A stretch of 64,000 nt of DNA from Sulfurovum sp. (GCA_023955225.1 JAGSGJ010000002.1:10388-74387), one strand, 5' to 3'; positions 41,296 to 50,994 are shown, counted from the first letter of the stretch. Numbers and translations are program-made. Notes: generated by a model from the sequence alone, not told the origin.

Positions 41296-41499
41296 GTGAG
41301 ACAGGTAAAAATAGTATGGATTTTGATAGCTTTGATGAGTGTAGCTTTTGGAGATGAAGATTCTCAAAAACATAGTTTAAAATGTAATATGCTTCATCTG
41401 TATGATGACCTTCCCGGTGAGGTTGACAACATTACTGATATGTTCTCACAAGGCATATTTTACGGTCGCTTACGTTTTAACAGTTTTGGTTTTAGATGA
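41296..41499 (+). CDS. Short exported protein resembling the N-terminus of a porin
   Basis: A 67-residue frame with GTG start, a signal peptide (about 1-19, ending VAFG) and a mature part containing DMFSQGIFYGRLRFNSFGFR. This F-x-x-G-x-x-x-G-x-L-R pattern resembles the start of Campylobacterota outer-membrane porins of the OprD/Opr type, after which the frame stops; the TGA overlaps the modA ATG. It may be the stub of a porin that once served anion uptake, or a retained short peptide. The overlap with modA suggests it is still translated for coupling. Confidence 0.55.
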   Translation: MRQVKIVWILIALMSVAFGDEDSQKHSLKCNMLHLYDDLPGEVDNITDMFSQGIFYGRLRFNSFGFR

Positions 41500-42242
41500 A
41501 AAGAATAGCATTAAGTATCTTATTAGGTTTGTCAACAGTTAGTGCAGGAGAGATCACTATTGCCGTCTCGGCGAATGTAAACTATGCCATCGAAGCGTTA
41601 AAAAAAGAGTTTAATGTACTATATCCAGAGACGAAAGTGCAAGTCATTCTGGGAAGTTCTGGGAAGCTCACCGCACAGATCAAACATGGTGCACCTTATG
41701 ACCTTTTCATGTCAGCCAATATGAAATACCCTGAAGCACTTTACAATGAAGAGATAGCAGTAACACAACCTGTAGTCTATGCACAGGGAGCATTGGCACT
41801 TCTCTCTCAAAAAGAGAGAAACTATGATGCAAATATGACAGTGTTAAGATCCAATGATATACACAAAATAGCCATTGCAAACCCTCAAACTGCACCTTAT
41901 GGAGTTGCTGCGGCAGAGGCTTTGAAAAATGCAGGAGTGTATGATGAGCTCAAAGAGAAGTTTGTCTATGGCGAGTCTATTTCTCAGACTGTGATCTATG
42001 CAACGAGTGCAGCAGATATAGGGATCATCGCAAAGTCATCACTTTTTTCTCCTCAGATGGCACATTTTAAAGAGGGGATCAACTGGAGTGATATAAACGG
42101 GACCCTCTACACGCCTATAGACCAAGGAATGGTGATACTAAAAAAGGCTGAGGGTAACGTTGAAGTGAAGGCTTTTTATGACTTCATGTTGAGTTCAAAA
42201 GCCAAAGAAGTATTGAAAAACTTCGGCTATAAGGTAGAGTAG
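41496..42242 (+). CDS. modA: Molybdate-binding periplasmic protein ModA
   Basis: A 248-residue solute-binding protein with signal peptide (MKRIALSILLGLSTVSA) catching molybdate or tungstate for the ABC importer. Oxyanion-binding loops are AVSANVNYA and GSSGKLTAQI near the N-terminus, with ANPQTAPYGVAA and FVYGESISQTVIY in the second lobe. Its ATG lies inside the stop region of the preceding short gene (four-base overlap), and modB follows directly. Length normal. Regulation by the two ModE boxes upstream of modE is expected. Confidence 0.95.
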   Translation: MKRIALSILLGLSTVSAGEITIAVSANVNYAIEALKKEFNVLYPETKVQVILGSSGKLTAQIKHGAPYDLFMSANMKYPEALYNEEIAVTQPVVYAQGALALLSQKERNYDANMTVLRSNDIHKIAIANPQTAPYGVAAAEALKNAGVYDELKEKFVYGESISQTVIYATSAADIGIIAKSSLFSPQMAHFKEGINWSDINGTLYTPIDQGMVILKKAEGNVEVKAFYDFMLSSKAKEVLKNFGYKVE

Positions 42243-42941
42243 ATGTTGGAAATTTTTGACTTCTCATCTTTAGATTTTGCACCGTTTATACTTTCGTTTA
42301 AATTGGCAGGTATCACCACATTGATCTTATTTGTACTTTCTTTGCCCTTGGCATGGTATCTCTCTCAAACAAATTCGAAAACAAAACCTTTTTTAGAAGC
42401 TGTCACTGCACTTCCCATCGTACTTCCTCCTTCTGTTTTAGGTTTTTATATCTTAGTGGTACTCTCTCCAAACTCTGCAGTAGGCGCTTTTTTTGAAGAT
42501 ATTTTTGGTGTCAAGTTAGTCTTTTCTTTTACGGGCTTAGTTGTGGCAAGTTGTTTCTACTCACTTCCTTTTATGGTACAGCCTTTGCAAAGCGGGTTTG
42601 AGTCTTTGAACAAACATATGTTAGAAGCATCATACCTTGCGGGGAAGAGTAAACTTCAAACTCTTCTCAAGATAGCACTGCCTAACATCAAACCTTCTCT
42701 CATCACTGCGCTGATCATTACTTTCGCACATACAGTCGGTGAGTTTGGTGTCGTGCTCATGGTAGGGGGAAGCATCCCTGGTGAGACGAAAGTGGCTTCA
42801 GTCGCCATTTATGAGATGGTTGAGGTGATGGAGTATGGTACGGCACATATCTACAGTGCCATCATGGTTCTGATGAGTTTTGTAGTGCTTTTGTCTGTGT
42901 ATATTTTTAACCACAGTCAGCGTAAAATAGGTGTACTTTAA
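42243..42941 (+). CDS. modB: Molybdate ABC transporter permease ModB
   Basis: A 232-residue inner-membrane permease with five or six transmembrane helices. The cytoplasmic loop for coupling to ModC is [25 protein letters not shown], and [20 protein letters not shown] is the conserved membrane segment of ModB. It begins right after the modA stop codon and shares one base with the modC start, so translation is tightly coupled. Forms the channel of the ModABC importer. Confidence 0.96.
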   Translation: MLEIFDFSSLDFAPFILSFKLAGITTLILFVLSLPLAWYLSQTNSKTKPFLEAVTALPIVLPPSVLGFYILVVLSPNSAVGAFFEDIFGVKLVFSFTGLVVASCFYSLPFMVQPLQSGFESLNKHMLEASYLAGKSKLQTLLKIALPNIKPSLITALIITFAHTVGEFGVVLMVGGSIPGETKVASVAIYEMVEVMEYGTAHIYSAIMVLMSFVVLLSVYIFNHSQRKIGVL

Positions 42942-43627
42942 TGATACAGATAGACATACATAAAAGACTGCATGGTAGTCATGGTGATATGAATCTTGAT
43001 GTTAACTTAGAGATACAAAAGGGTGAGTTTGTTGCACTGATGGGTGAGAGCGGTTCGGGTAAAACAACGCTGCTTAGAGTCTTGGCAGGCTTGGAAAAAG
43101 CAGAAGGTGACATCAATGTGGATGAAGTACTCTGGTTAGGCAGGAAAAAGATGCTCCCTCCACAACAAAGAGAGATAGGGTTTATATTTCAGGATTATGC
43201 GCTTTTTGATAATATGAGTGTAGAAGAAAATTTACTTTATGTCAATGATGACAAAGCATTGGCTAAAAGACTTCTTGAGATGACAGAACTTAGCAGATTG
43301 TCACACCGTAATGTAAAAGGTCTCAGTGGTGGGCAAAAACAAAGAGTGAGTCTTTGTCGTGCTATGATGAAAAAGCCTAAGCTTTTACTGATGGATGAAC
43401 CTCTATCTGCTCTGGATCCTCTCATGCGTTCAAAACTACAAGATGAGATACTGAAACTGCATAAAACATTTGGTACAACAACCATTATGGTAAGCCATGA
43501 TGCCGATGACTCTTATCATCTTTCTGATCGAATATTGGTTCTTGATCAAGGAAAGATTGTAGCTGATGGCAGTCCCAAAGAGATACTAGTAAAGACCAAT
43601 AAAGAGGTTTATACGCTTTTTATATGA
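42941..43627 (+). CDS. modC: Molybdate ABC transporter ATPase ModC
   Basis: A 228-residue ATPase powering the ModAB importer. Walker A is GESGSGKTTLLR, the signature is LSGGQKQRVSLCRAM, Walker B is LLLMDEPLSALDP, and the switch His is in MVSHDADD. Many ModC proteins carry a C-terminal MOP domain of about 120 residues; this one stops after the ATPase core, so metal feedback here depends on ModE. Last gene of the operon, convergent with the hybrid kinase 53 bases away. Confidence 0.93.
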   Translation: MIQIDIHKRLHGSHGDMNLDVNLEIQKGEFVALMGESGSGKTTLLRVLAGLEKAEGDINVDEVLWLGRKKMLPPQQREIGFIFQDYALFDNMSVEENLLYVNDDKALAKRLLEMTELSRLSHRNVKGLSGGQKQRVSLCRAMMKKPKLLLMDEPLSALDPLMRSKLQDEILKLHKTFGTTTIMVSHDADDSYHLSDRILVLDQGKIVADGSPKEILVKTNKEVYTLFI

Positions 43628-43680
43628 GATAGGGTAGTCTCTTAAGAATAGATCTGAAATCTCTAGATATTTTCAACTAT

Positions 43681-46323
43681 CTATTGATCATCTTGGATGA
43701 TTCTATCTTCGAAATACTTTTGAAAAAGATCATTTAATTCCTCTAGCTTTATAGGTTTTGAAAGGTAATTATCCATACCTGCACCTATATATTTCTCCCT
43801 ATCCCCAGAAAGTGCATTTGCGGTTAATGCAACAATCGGTATATGTGTTTTATGGTTACTTCTCTCATAGCTTATGATCTTCCCAGTCGCTTCCATACCA
43901 CCCATGACAGGCATTTCGATATCCATAAATATCATATCATACTCATTTTCCATACGGTGTTCAAGAGCTTCTTTCCCATTATTTGCGATACTTACTTCTA
44001 TACCAAGTTTATTTAATACATTGAGTATCAGCTTTTGGTTAATGAGATTATCTTCTGCAACTAACACATGTATGTTTTCAAAGGTAATTTTCTTTTTAGT
44101 CTCTAAAATATCTTCTTTATCATTCAGTATTTTAAGTGTTTTTGTAAAGTTTATTGGTTTATAAAGTATTCTATGTATATGTGATTTATATAGTTTTAGA
44201 TTTCTTTTATGTTCTCCTGTTGACATCACGACTATCTTTGTATCAAAATCTAACAACGGTTTAAGTTCATCCCCTCTATAACGAAATTTATGGTCAATAA
44301 AAAGGATATCAGGTAGTTGTGAACTATCTTTTAATGCTAATAATGATTCATCAGTATAATGCTTTATTTTTGCTCCAGTGCAAGTGATATAAGCTTCAAG
44401 GTTCTTGTTCTTATAATATGTTTCACCTATATGTGGGTCGAGAATACCAACAGAGTATGAACTCATATCAGGCACTTCTCTTTTTGTAGCTGTTTTAGGT
44501 TTTTTAAGTGCCAAAGTGAAGTAGAAAGTAGAACCTTCATCCTTGACACTCTTAATACTCAGTTTGCCTCCCATATGTTTAATAAATTTACCTGATATTG
44601 ACAGTCCTAGACCTGTACCGCCATACTTTCTGCTGGTACTAACATCTGCTTGTGAAAAGGCTTCAAATATCTTTTCTCTTTGATCTTCTGTAATACCGAT
44701 ACCTGTATCAGAAACTTCAAAATAGAGATTTACTTTATCTTCATTCTCAAAGAGCTTCTTAATATTTACATTCACTTCACCGTTCTTAGGAGTAAATTTA
44801 ATTGCATTACTTATAAGGTTCACAATAACTTGAGAGATTTTCGTAGGGTCACCTAGAAGTAGTGTAGGTAATTCAGGATCCAAAAAGATGTTGAAGTCAA
44901 TATTCTCTTCTGCAGCTTTGGCAGCGTATGACTCTACAGCAGCCTCAAAGCTATCAATCGGATCAAATTCTATATTTTCCAGTTCTATCTTTTGTGCTTT
45001 AATTTTAGAGAGGTCAAGAATGTCATTTACAATCGTTAAAAGATTTTCGGAACTCTTCTCTATCACTGAAATAAATTCGGTTCGTTCCTCTGGATCATCC
45101 GTTTCTTTGAGTAATTGGGTAAATCCAAGGATACCATTGAGAGGTGTACGTATCTCATGGGACATACTGGCAAGAAAGAGGTCTTTTGTCTGGTTACCGT
45201 CTTGAATGGTTTTGAGCAAAAACTTATAGATATAATCGACCTTTCCATTACTAATCAATCTTTGAAGATGATCTTGTTGATTTTTATCTAATACCAATGC
45301 TATATCTCTTAAAGTATCTTCGGAAAGATGTGTATCATTATCTATCTTGTTATACAGGATAAAGAGTCTAATCAGTCCAAACAATAATATAAATGTTGCC
45401 ACTCCATACCATAGCATGATATTTCTACTTTGTGCCATCATTTCTTTATCTATTTTTTGCATTTGGGTATGCAGTAATGACTGTACTTGGCCAAAATAGT
45501 TCATTTTTATATCTATCTTATTTAACCAACCAATGAGGGATACAGAGTACTTTCCCAATCCTGCTTCATATAAAATCATGTCACGTTCGTCAGAAATAAT
45601 AGTATTAAACTTCTCTACCGAAAGTAGTTCACTAAGTTTTAAAGCTACGGTGCTATCTTCTAATGTATTAAACTGGGGTAAGGTATCTTCACGTATAAGC
45701 TGATCCCAAAGTTCAATGTCTTTATGACTCATTTTACGTGATCCAAGTAACATAAAAGAGATAAGTGTATTCTCTTGTACACTGTTCTCTTTAAGCTCTG
45801 TATACTTTTGATACATCACTAGATAGCTTTGCATTACCTCGGCCTTTTCAGAAGAAGAAACCTCTTGCAGTATCTCTAAAAATGTACTAAAGACTTTATC
45901 ATGATACGCGTGAAAAAAAATGTCTCTATAGTCACCATTAAAATGATCTACCTTTTTTCTAACAAGATCGAGTTCTTTAGTAGCATGTTTAATATGTTTA
46001 CTATAGCGTGTAAATTCATTGTTGTGTTTTATAAATTTATTTACTTCTCTCAAACTACGATCGACGCTCACCCTTGTTTCTTTAAGTTTCTTAAAGTCAT
46101 TTTTTTCTTGTGTTACCAAGAAGGTCGCACTATTAATTCTCTCAATCTCTATTTTGTCCAGGGTAGATTCAAAATCCTCTACAAAAAAAGAAAGTTTTGT
46201 ATTGTTCTGTATAGTGAGATATCTCTGATAGGAGAGATATGTATAATACGATAATGTTCCAAATATCCACAGTACTAAAATGATGAGTAAACCGAGTATT
46301 ATTTTATTTTTAAGTATATTCAT
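43681..46323 (-). CDS. Hybrid histidine kinase with NIT-like sensor and receiver
   Basis: An 880-residue inner-membrane kinase. Transmembrane helices lie at about 8-30 and 302-324. The periplasmic region of about 270 residues is all-helical and begins with an IEIERINSATFLV-type segment like nitrate/nitrite-sensing NIT domains. H389 in MSHEIRTPLNG is the phospho-acceptor; the ATPase domain shows NLISNAIKFT, DTGIGI and GGTGLGLSI. A degenerate receiver-like stretch follows, then a true receiver with D801 in MDIEMPVMGG. The output partner is not adjacent. Convergent with the molybdate operon; a link to nitrate respiration is plausible inference. Confidence 0.85.
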   Translation of the reverse strand: MNILKNKIILGLLIILVLWIFGTLSYYTYLSYQRYLTIQNNTKLSFFVEDFESTLDKIEIERINSATFLVTQEKNDFKKLKETRVSVDRSLREVNKFIKHNNEFTRYSKHIKHATKELDLVRKKVDHFNGDYRDIFFHAYHDKVFSTFLEILQEVSSSEKAEVMQSYLVMYQKYTELKENSVQENTLISFMLLGSRKMSHKDIELWDQLIREDTLPQFNTLEDSTVALKLSELLSVEKFNTIISDERDMILYEAGLGKYSVSLIGWLNKIDIKMNYFGQVQSLLHTQMQKIDKEMMAQSRNIMLWYGVATFILLFGLIRLFILYNKIDNDTHLSEDTLRDIALVLDKNQQDHLQRLISNGKVDYIYKFLLKTIQDGNQTKDLFLASMSHEIRTPLNGILGFTQLLKETDDPEERTEFISVIEKSSENLLTIVNDILDLSKIKAQKIELENIEFDPIDSFEAAVESYAAKAAEENIDFNIFLDPELPTLLLGDPTKISQVIVNLISNAIKFTPKNGEVNVNIKKLFENEDKVNLYFEVSDTGIGITEDQREKIFEAFSQADVSTSRKYGGTGLGLSISGKFIKHMGGKLSIKSVKDEGSTFYFTLALKKPKTATKREVPDMSSYSVGILDPHIGETYYKNKNLEAYITCTGAKIKHYTDESLLALKDSSQLPDILFIDHKFRYRGDELKPLLDFDTKIVVMSTGEHKRNLKLYKSHIHRILYKPINFTKTLKILNDKEDILETKKKITFENIHVLVAEDNLINQKLILNVLNKLGIEVSIANNGKEALEHRMENEYDMIFMDIEMPVMGGMEATGKIISYERSNHKTHIPIVALTANALSGDREKYIGAGMDNYLSKPIKLEELNDLFQKYFEDRIIQDDQ

Positions 46324-46742
46324 GTCAACCCTTTTATCGGTTTCTACTATGCTAAAGTGTTAGTAGTATTTCTATCAATCAAGAGAGTTCAGATACAGCT
46401 TTTATTGTCTTTGTTGCAATATTAGCCATATCAAACCCCTTCAGCTTTTAAAAAATAAAATAGAATAAGCAGAACAGTCCTATGTAAAGGAGAAGTATAC
46501 TCCATTGTGTAGTCTGGCGCTCTTTATAGATAAAGACCCATGACTTTCTGTCCTTGCTTCACAACAAGTTTAGCTTTTTCAATATTTTCTACCTGAATTG
46601 ATTATACTAGGATAAGACTTAAATCTGAAAAAATGTTAATACTATAAGATCGTAATACGATATAGAATAACCCTGGGGTTTTTTGGCTAGATTAAAACTA
46701 ATAGAGTAAAATATCGGTGATAGAGAGACCGAAGGAAAAAAT
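46324..46742. other. 419-bp intergenic region with decayed short frames
   Basis: Between the divergent hybrid-kinase and PhnA genes. On the minus strand it holds a possible frameshifted small membrane-protein gene (46451-46616) and a 16-codon frame, MANIATKTIKAVSELS (46379-46429), behind an AAGGGG ribosome-like site, ending 55 bases before the kinase start. Near PhnA, AACC-CTGG-GGTT followed by TTTT (46669-46684) could be a weak terminator. Nothing else is recognisable. Confidence 0.5.
46451..46616 (-). pseudogene. Possible frameshifted small membrane-protein gene
   Basis: On the minus strand one frame reads IQVENIEKAKLVVKQGQK and, after a one-base shift, the next frame continues SWVFIYKERQ and then a 17-residue hydrophobic helix before a stop at 46448-46450. 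Neither frame has a good ATG, GTG or TTG start. Joined, they would make a charged-helix-plus-membrane peptide of about 50 residues. Decay, a sequencing error or a chance frame are all possible. Confidence 0.3.
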
Positions 46743-47255
46743 ATGAGTATAAATGCATGTGAGTTATGTGCTAGTGAAGAGGGATTAACAGCGTATACAG
46801 TAGCACCAAAAGATGAGACTATAACGATCTGTAGTACTTGTGCAGAATCTATAGAAGATCCAACAAGCAACGAAAAACACTGGAACTGTCTACATGACAG
46901 TATGTGGAGTACGGAGCCGGCAGTGCAAGTTATGGCATTTAGACTTCTTACGCAACTTGGCGCACAAGACCAGCTTGATATGCTGTATCTTGAAGATGAT
47001 GTAAAAGCATGGGCAGAGGAAGGTTTGGCAACAGAAAAACAAGAACCTACACGTGATGCTAACGGGACTGTTTTAGTTGAGGGTGATTCTGTGAGCATCA
47101 TCAAAGATCTTGTGGTAAAAGGTGCAGGGTTTACAGCGAAACAAGGAACTACAGTTAAGAATATCCGTATGGCTCCAGGTGATCCTACACACATTCAGGG
47201 ACGAGTAAACGGAACTATGATATTTATTATTTCGGCCTTTTTGAAAAAACTATAA
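46743..47255 (+). CDS. PhnA/YjdM-family zinc-ribbon protein
   Basis: A 170-residue cytosolic protein. The N-terminal zinc ribbon has CELC (residues 6-9) and a second pair in ICSTCAESIEDP; the C-terminal PhnA domain reads RDANGTVLVEGDSVSIIKDLVVKGAG and ends with IQGRVNGTMIF. The family is often labelled alkylphosphonate utilisation, but it is not part of the C-P lyase pathway and its role is unknown. No phn genes lie nearby. AAGGA precedes the ATG. The RND pump gene follows 72 bases later. Confidence 0.88.
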   Translation: MSINACELCASEEGLTAYTVAPKDETITICSTCAESIEDPTSNEKHWNCLHDSMWSTEPAVQVMAFRLLTQLGAQDQLDMLYLEDDVKAWAEEGLATEKQEPTRDANGTVLVEGDSVSIIKDLVVKGAGFTAKQGTTVKNIRMAPGDPTHIQGRVNGTMIFIISAFLKKL

Positions 47256-47327
47256 TATTTTTGATATAACAGGCGATATTATTAACACAATAAGCATATA
47301 ATTTAAGGCTTTCAACAAGGATACATC

Positions 47328-50300
47328 ATGATGAGAATCATTAACTACTTTATACAGAATAAAAGTCTCAATTATGTGCTACTCGTCTTTATTCTTTTTT
47401 TAGGGATCAACGCCTATCAAAATATCCCCAAAGAACTCTTCCCTGAAATTGCTTTAGACAAGATCTCCATTAGGGGCAGTTATGCAGGTGCAAGTGCTGA
47501 CAACCTCGATAAGATGGCCGTTCGGGACATCGAAGATGAACTGGGCAATATTCAGGGCATAGATAAGATAGAGACTGTCATTAAGTCAGGTACTTTTTCT
47601 ATCGTTCTCGATCTTAACGATGGTGCTGACAAAACAGACGCTCTCAATAAAGCAAAAGATGCCATTGCCAGAACCAGACAATATCTCCCCGCAGATATGA
47701 CAGAACCAACGGCAGAGATACTTACACACAATCGACCGCTTATCAGACTTTCTCTCTCTTCCGAGCATATGAATAATGGTCAATTGATAGAAACAGCCAA
47801 AGAGGTTAAATCTAAAATTTCCAGAAACCCTTTTGTAAGTGAAGTACAAATTTATGGTGATGCAGATCAGGAAGTTTCTGTACAGATCAATGAAGAAGCT
47901 GTACGGGCTTACGGCTTGGATCCTTCTGCCATTATTGACGCCATCTCTAAGACTTCTTACATCTATCCTCTGGGGGACATCAAACAAAGTGGAAATTATA
48001 TTTTTCTCTCCACTGTAAATGGGAAATCAAACAAAGAAGAATGGGAATCTACACTCATTAAGATAGGGGAGAAACAGGTCAGGCTCGGTGATGTTGCCAA
48101 GGTTGATATCACCTATCCTCAAGATACAACGCTTTCTACCTTCAACGGGCGTAAAAATGTGACTCTGGTGATCTCAAAAGGACCTGAGGGAAACTCTATG
48201 CATATCTCCGAAGAGCTGAGAACCTATGCTAAAGAAAAACTCTCCAAAGAGTTCCCTGAAGTCTATTTTGATTTTTACCAGGACAGTTCCAAACCGGTCA
48301 AAGACAGGCTCAATACCGTTATCGGAAACTTGATGTTTGGATTGATGTTAGTATTCCTCTCTATGGCACTACTCATCAATGTGCGTATTGCTTCTGTGGT
48401 AGCGATGGGTATCCCTATCTCTTTTGCCATAGGGATCATGTTCCTTTATTTTATGGGGTATTCTATTAACATCGTCTCCTTACTGGGAGGGCTTATTGTT
48501 ATCGGAATCGTTGTCGATGATGCCATTGTTGTATCTGAAAACATTCAGCGTCATATGAATGAAGGGGTAGCTAAAAAAGAAGCGGTGTTCAAAGGCCTCA
48601 AGGAGATGGTTTTACCTGTTACCTTGGCGACGCTCACAACCATCGCAGCCTTTCTCCCTCTGTTCATGCTCACCGGAGAGATCAAAAACTTCATCATACT
48701 CATTCCTATTACGGTTATCATGATCCTTATAGGTTCTCTGCTTGAGAGTTTTTTCTTTTTACCTTTACATGCTGAAGAGTTTCTCAAAAAGCAGAAAAAT
48801 TTCATCAATTGGGAACCGTTACAGGAAAAGTATGAAGCGTTGCTGCATCTTATGATCCGGTTTAAATACATATTCTTGTTTACGTTTGTTGTCGTAATAC
48901 CTGTTTTAACTATACTCACGCTCAAAATGCTCAATTTTCAGTTTTTTCCCGGTTTTGACGGTAACTATCTGTATATTACAGGGAAGAGTAATGTCGATAC
49001 ATCCATTGAAGAGACAGAGAAGATCGCTAAAGAGTTAGAACAGTATGTTCTCTTACATAAAGATACGTATGCGCTTAAATCGACCTCTACGGTTGTAGGG
49101 TATCGAAGAGCACTTTCCGGTGAGAATGAAAATGGGGACAATATGCTCTACATCACGATGGAACTGTACGATATGGAACCGCAGAGTTTTATAGATGCGT
49201 ATGTCAATCCTATTTTTAATTTTACGTTTAAGTTCAATGATCCAGAGAAGATCAGGAAGAAGCATACCTATGAGCTTGCGAAAGAGTTGAACAAAGAGAT
49301 ACATCCTATGATAGAAAAATATCATCTTGAGGAGCTTGGTGTACGTGAAGACAAACCGGGCTTGATCAAAAATGATATACAGATTAACTTTTCGGGTAAA
49401 GACGGTGAAAAGATAGCTGAAGCAATGAAGAGAATAGAGGAAAAACTCTCTGCGATCCCTCATGTGAAAAATGTGAGTAACAATGCACAGTTTGGAAAGA
49501 TGGAGTATAAGTTACGTATCAACGCCTATGGGGAACAACTGGGGCTGAGTGAAGTAGGGATCGCGCAGACACTTTCAGGGTATTTCCTTGATAGCCGTAA
49601 AGCGATGACCTTTAGCCAGAATGGTGTAATGGAAATACGAACAAGATCTATGGATAAAGATTCTGAGAAGACTTTAATGGGCTTTATGATCCCTACACCT
49701 TATGGCAGTGTTGTAAAACTCACCGATGTTGTGGAGATCAAAAAGATAAGAGCGTATGAAAAGATCGAAAAAAGAGATGGCAAGACGGTCAAGTCAGTCT
49801 TTGCAAATATAGACAAGAAAAGGACGACGGCAGTGGATGTGCTCAAAGAGATCAAGCCTCTGCTTCAAACCATTCGGGATGAGGGTATTGAGATCGATCT
49901 TCTGGGAGAGAATGAGAAAAATCAACAATTTAAAAATGACATGATACGTTCTTTGATCATAGCAGTCTTTTTGATCTTGATCACTTTGCTTTTTATCTTC
50001 CCAAAAATTCGTTATGCATTGATGGTCATGTCGGTGATACCTTTCACTATGTTAGGTGCACTGCTGGGACATATGCTCATAGGCATCAATTTATCTATGC
50101 CTTCGGTCATAGGTATGTTAGGACTTGCAGGGGTTGTTATCAATGATGGTATCATTATGCTTGATTTCCTTCATGGTACGCATAATGCAGATACATTCTA
50201 TGAAAGAGCAAAATTAAGACTTCGTCCTATTCTTATTACTTCGATAACAACATTCCTTGGGCTCTTTACGCTTATCTTCTATGCGACAGGACAAGCAGTC

Positions 50301-50420
50301 ATTCTTCAGCCTATAGCCATCTCTATAGGCTTTGGTCTACTTTGGGGTACAGTGCTTAACCTGATCTATCTACCGGCACTTTACGCGGTAGTGAACAAGA
50401 TACAACCTACAAGAGAATAA
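47328..50420 (+). CDS. RND-family efflux/transport permease
   Basis: A 1030-residue inner-membrane pump with the AcrB-like layout: helix 1 (about 12-30), a large periplasmic loop, helices 2-6, a second periplasmic loop and helices 8-12. The proton-relay Asp pair is in GGLIVIGIVVDDAIVVSENIQRH (helix 4). The second half starts LIIAVFLILITLLFIF. No membrane-fusion or outer-membrane partner lies next to it, unusual for this family, so it may recruit partners from elsewhere or act alone. Substrate unknown. The second ATG (47331) is equally possible as start. Confidence 0.9.
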   Translation: MMRIINYFIQNKSLNYVLLVFILFLGINAYQNIPKELFPEIALDKISIRGSYAGASADNLDKMAVRDIEDELGNIQGIDKIETVIKSGTFSIVLDLNDGADKTDALNKAKDAIARTRQYLPADMTEPTAEILTHNRPLIRLSLSSEHMNNGQLIETAKEVKSKISRNPFVSEVQIYGDADQEVSVQINEEAVRAYGLDPSAIIDAISKTSYIYPLGDIKQSGNYIFLSTVNGKSNKEEWESTLIKIGEKQVRLGDVAKVDITYPQDTTLSTFNGRKNVTLVISKGPEGNSMHISEELRTYAKEKLSKEFPEVYFDFYQDSSKPVKDRLNTVIGNLMFGLMLVFLSMALLINVRIASVVAMGIPISFAIGIMFLYFMGYSINIVSLLGGLIVIGIVVDDAIVVSENIQRHMNEGVAKKEAVFKGLKEMVLPVTLATLTTIAAFLPLFMLTGEIKNFIILIPITVIMILIGSLLESFFFLPLHAEEFLKKQKNFINWEPLQEKYEALLHLMIRFKYIFLFTFVVVIPVLTILTLKMLNFQFFPGFDGNYLYITGKSNVDTSIEETEKIAKELEQYVLLHKDTYALKSTSTVVGYRRALSGENENGDNMLYITMELYDMEPQSFIDAYVNPIFNFTFKFNDPEKIRKKHTYELAKELNKEIHPMIEKYHLEELGVREDKPGLIKNDIQINFSGKDGEKIAEAMKRIEEKLSAIPHVKNVSNNAQFGKMEYKLRINAYGEQLGLSEVGIAQTLSGYFLDSRKAMTFSQNGVMEIRTRSMDKDSEKTLMGFMIPTPYGSVVKLTDVVEIKKIRAYEKIEKRDGKTVKSVFANIDKKRTTAVDVLKEIKPLLQTIRDEGIEIDLLGENEKNQQFKNDMIRSLIIAVFLILITLLFIFPKIRYALMVMSVIPFTMLGALLGHMLIGINLSMPSVIGMLGLAGVVINDGIIMLDFLHGTHNADTFYERAKLRLRPILITSITTFLGLFTLIFYATGQAVILQPIAISIGFGLLWGTVLNLIYLPALYAVVNKIQPTRE

Positions 50421-50464
50421 TTTTCTTTTCTTTGTGCACATAGATTGCACATTTTTATGATAAA

Positions 50465-50503
50465 AATTATTTTAATGCTTGCACGTTTGGTATTAAAATA
50501 ATT
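50465..50503. repeat. Inverted repeat AATTATTTTAAT-N15-ATTAAAATAATT
   Basis: Perfect 12-base arms with a 15-base spacer, between the RND gene end and the cupin gene, 21 bases before the latter's start. A smaller TGTGCA/TGCACA inverted pair lies just upstream. Could be an operator for the cupin gene or a terminator stem. Confidence 0.5.
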
Positions 50504-50523
50504 ACTAGCATAGGAGGAAGATC

Positions 50524-50994
50524 ATGCTTCAGGAAAATCAACAATTTTATTTATTTAAATTATCGTTTTTAACTTTGTTTATGGCATTGATGTTGACTGT
50601 AGTAAATGCAAATGAATCAGCATTTGTTGTTAGTCATGATGATAAATCACTTCAATGGGGGCCATGTCCAGCATTCATAGGTGAGGGGTGTGAAATAGCT
50701 GTATTGCATGGGGATCCTGCTAAAAATAACTTGGATCTTTTTTTTAAAGTTCCGGGTGATTTTTTGATCCCTCATCATTGGCACACTTCATCTGAAAGAA
50801 TGATACTTGTATCAGGAAATCTAACAGTAACATATGACAATCAGAGATCAGAACTGATAAAAACAGGAATGTATGCTTTTGGTCCCTCAAAATTACCACA
50901 TACTGCATACTGTGAAAAAGGTGATCCATGTGTACTTTTTATAGCATTTGTAGAGCCTTTAGATGCTTTTGAAGTGATGAAAGAAAACAAGTAA
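50524..50994 (+). CDS. Exported cupin-domain protein
   Basis: A 156-residue protein. The N-terminus has a hydrophobic stretch (about 11-28, ending VNA), a probable signal peptide with a longer polar start. The cupin domain has the metal-binding pattern HHWHTSSERMILVSG and a second His in KLPHTAYCEKGD. Four Cys residues are present (two in GPCPAFIGEGC, two in YCEKGDPC). The periplasmic position suggests an oxidoreductase-like or ligand-binding role; no substrate can be named. AGGAGG precedes the ATG, so translation should be strong. Confidence 0.82.
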   Translation: MLQENQQFYLFKLSFLTLFMALMLTVVNANESAFVVSHDDKSLQWGPCPAFIGEGCEIAVLHGDPAKNNLDLFFKVPGDFLIPHHWHTSSERMILVSGNLTVTYDNQRSELIKTGMYAFGPSKLPHTAYCEKGDPCVLFIAFVEPLDAFEVMKENK

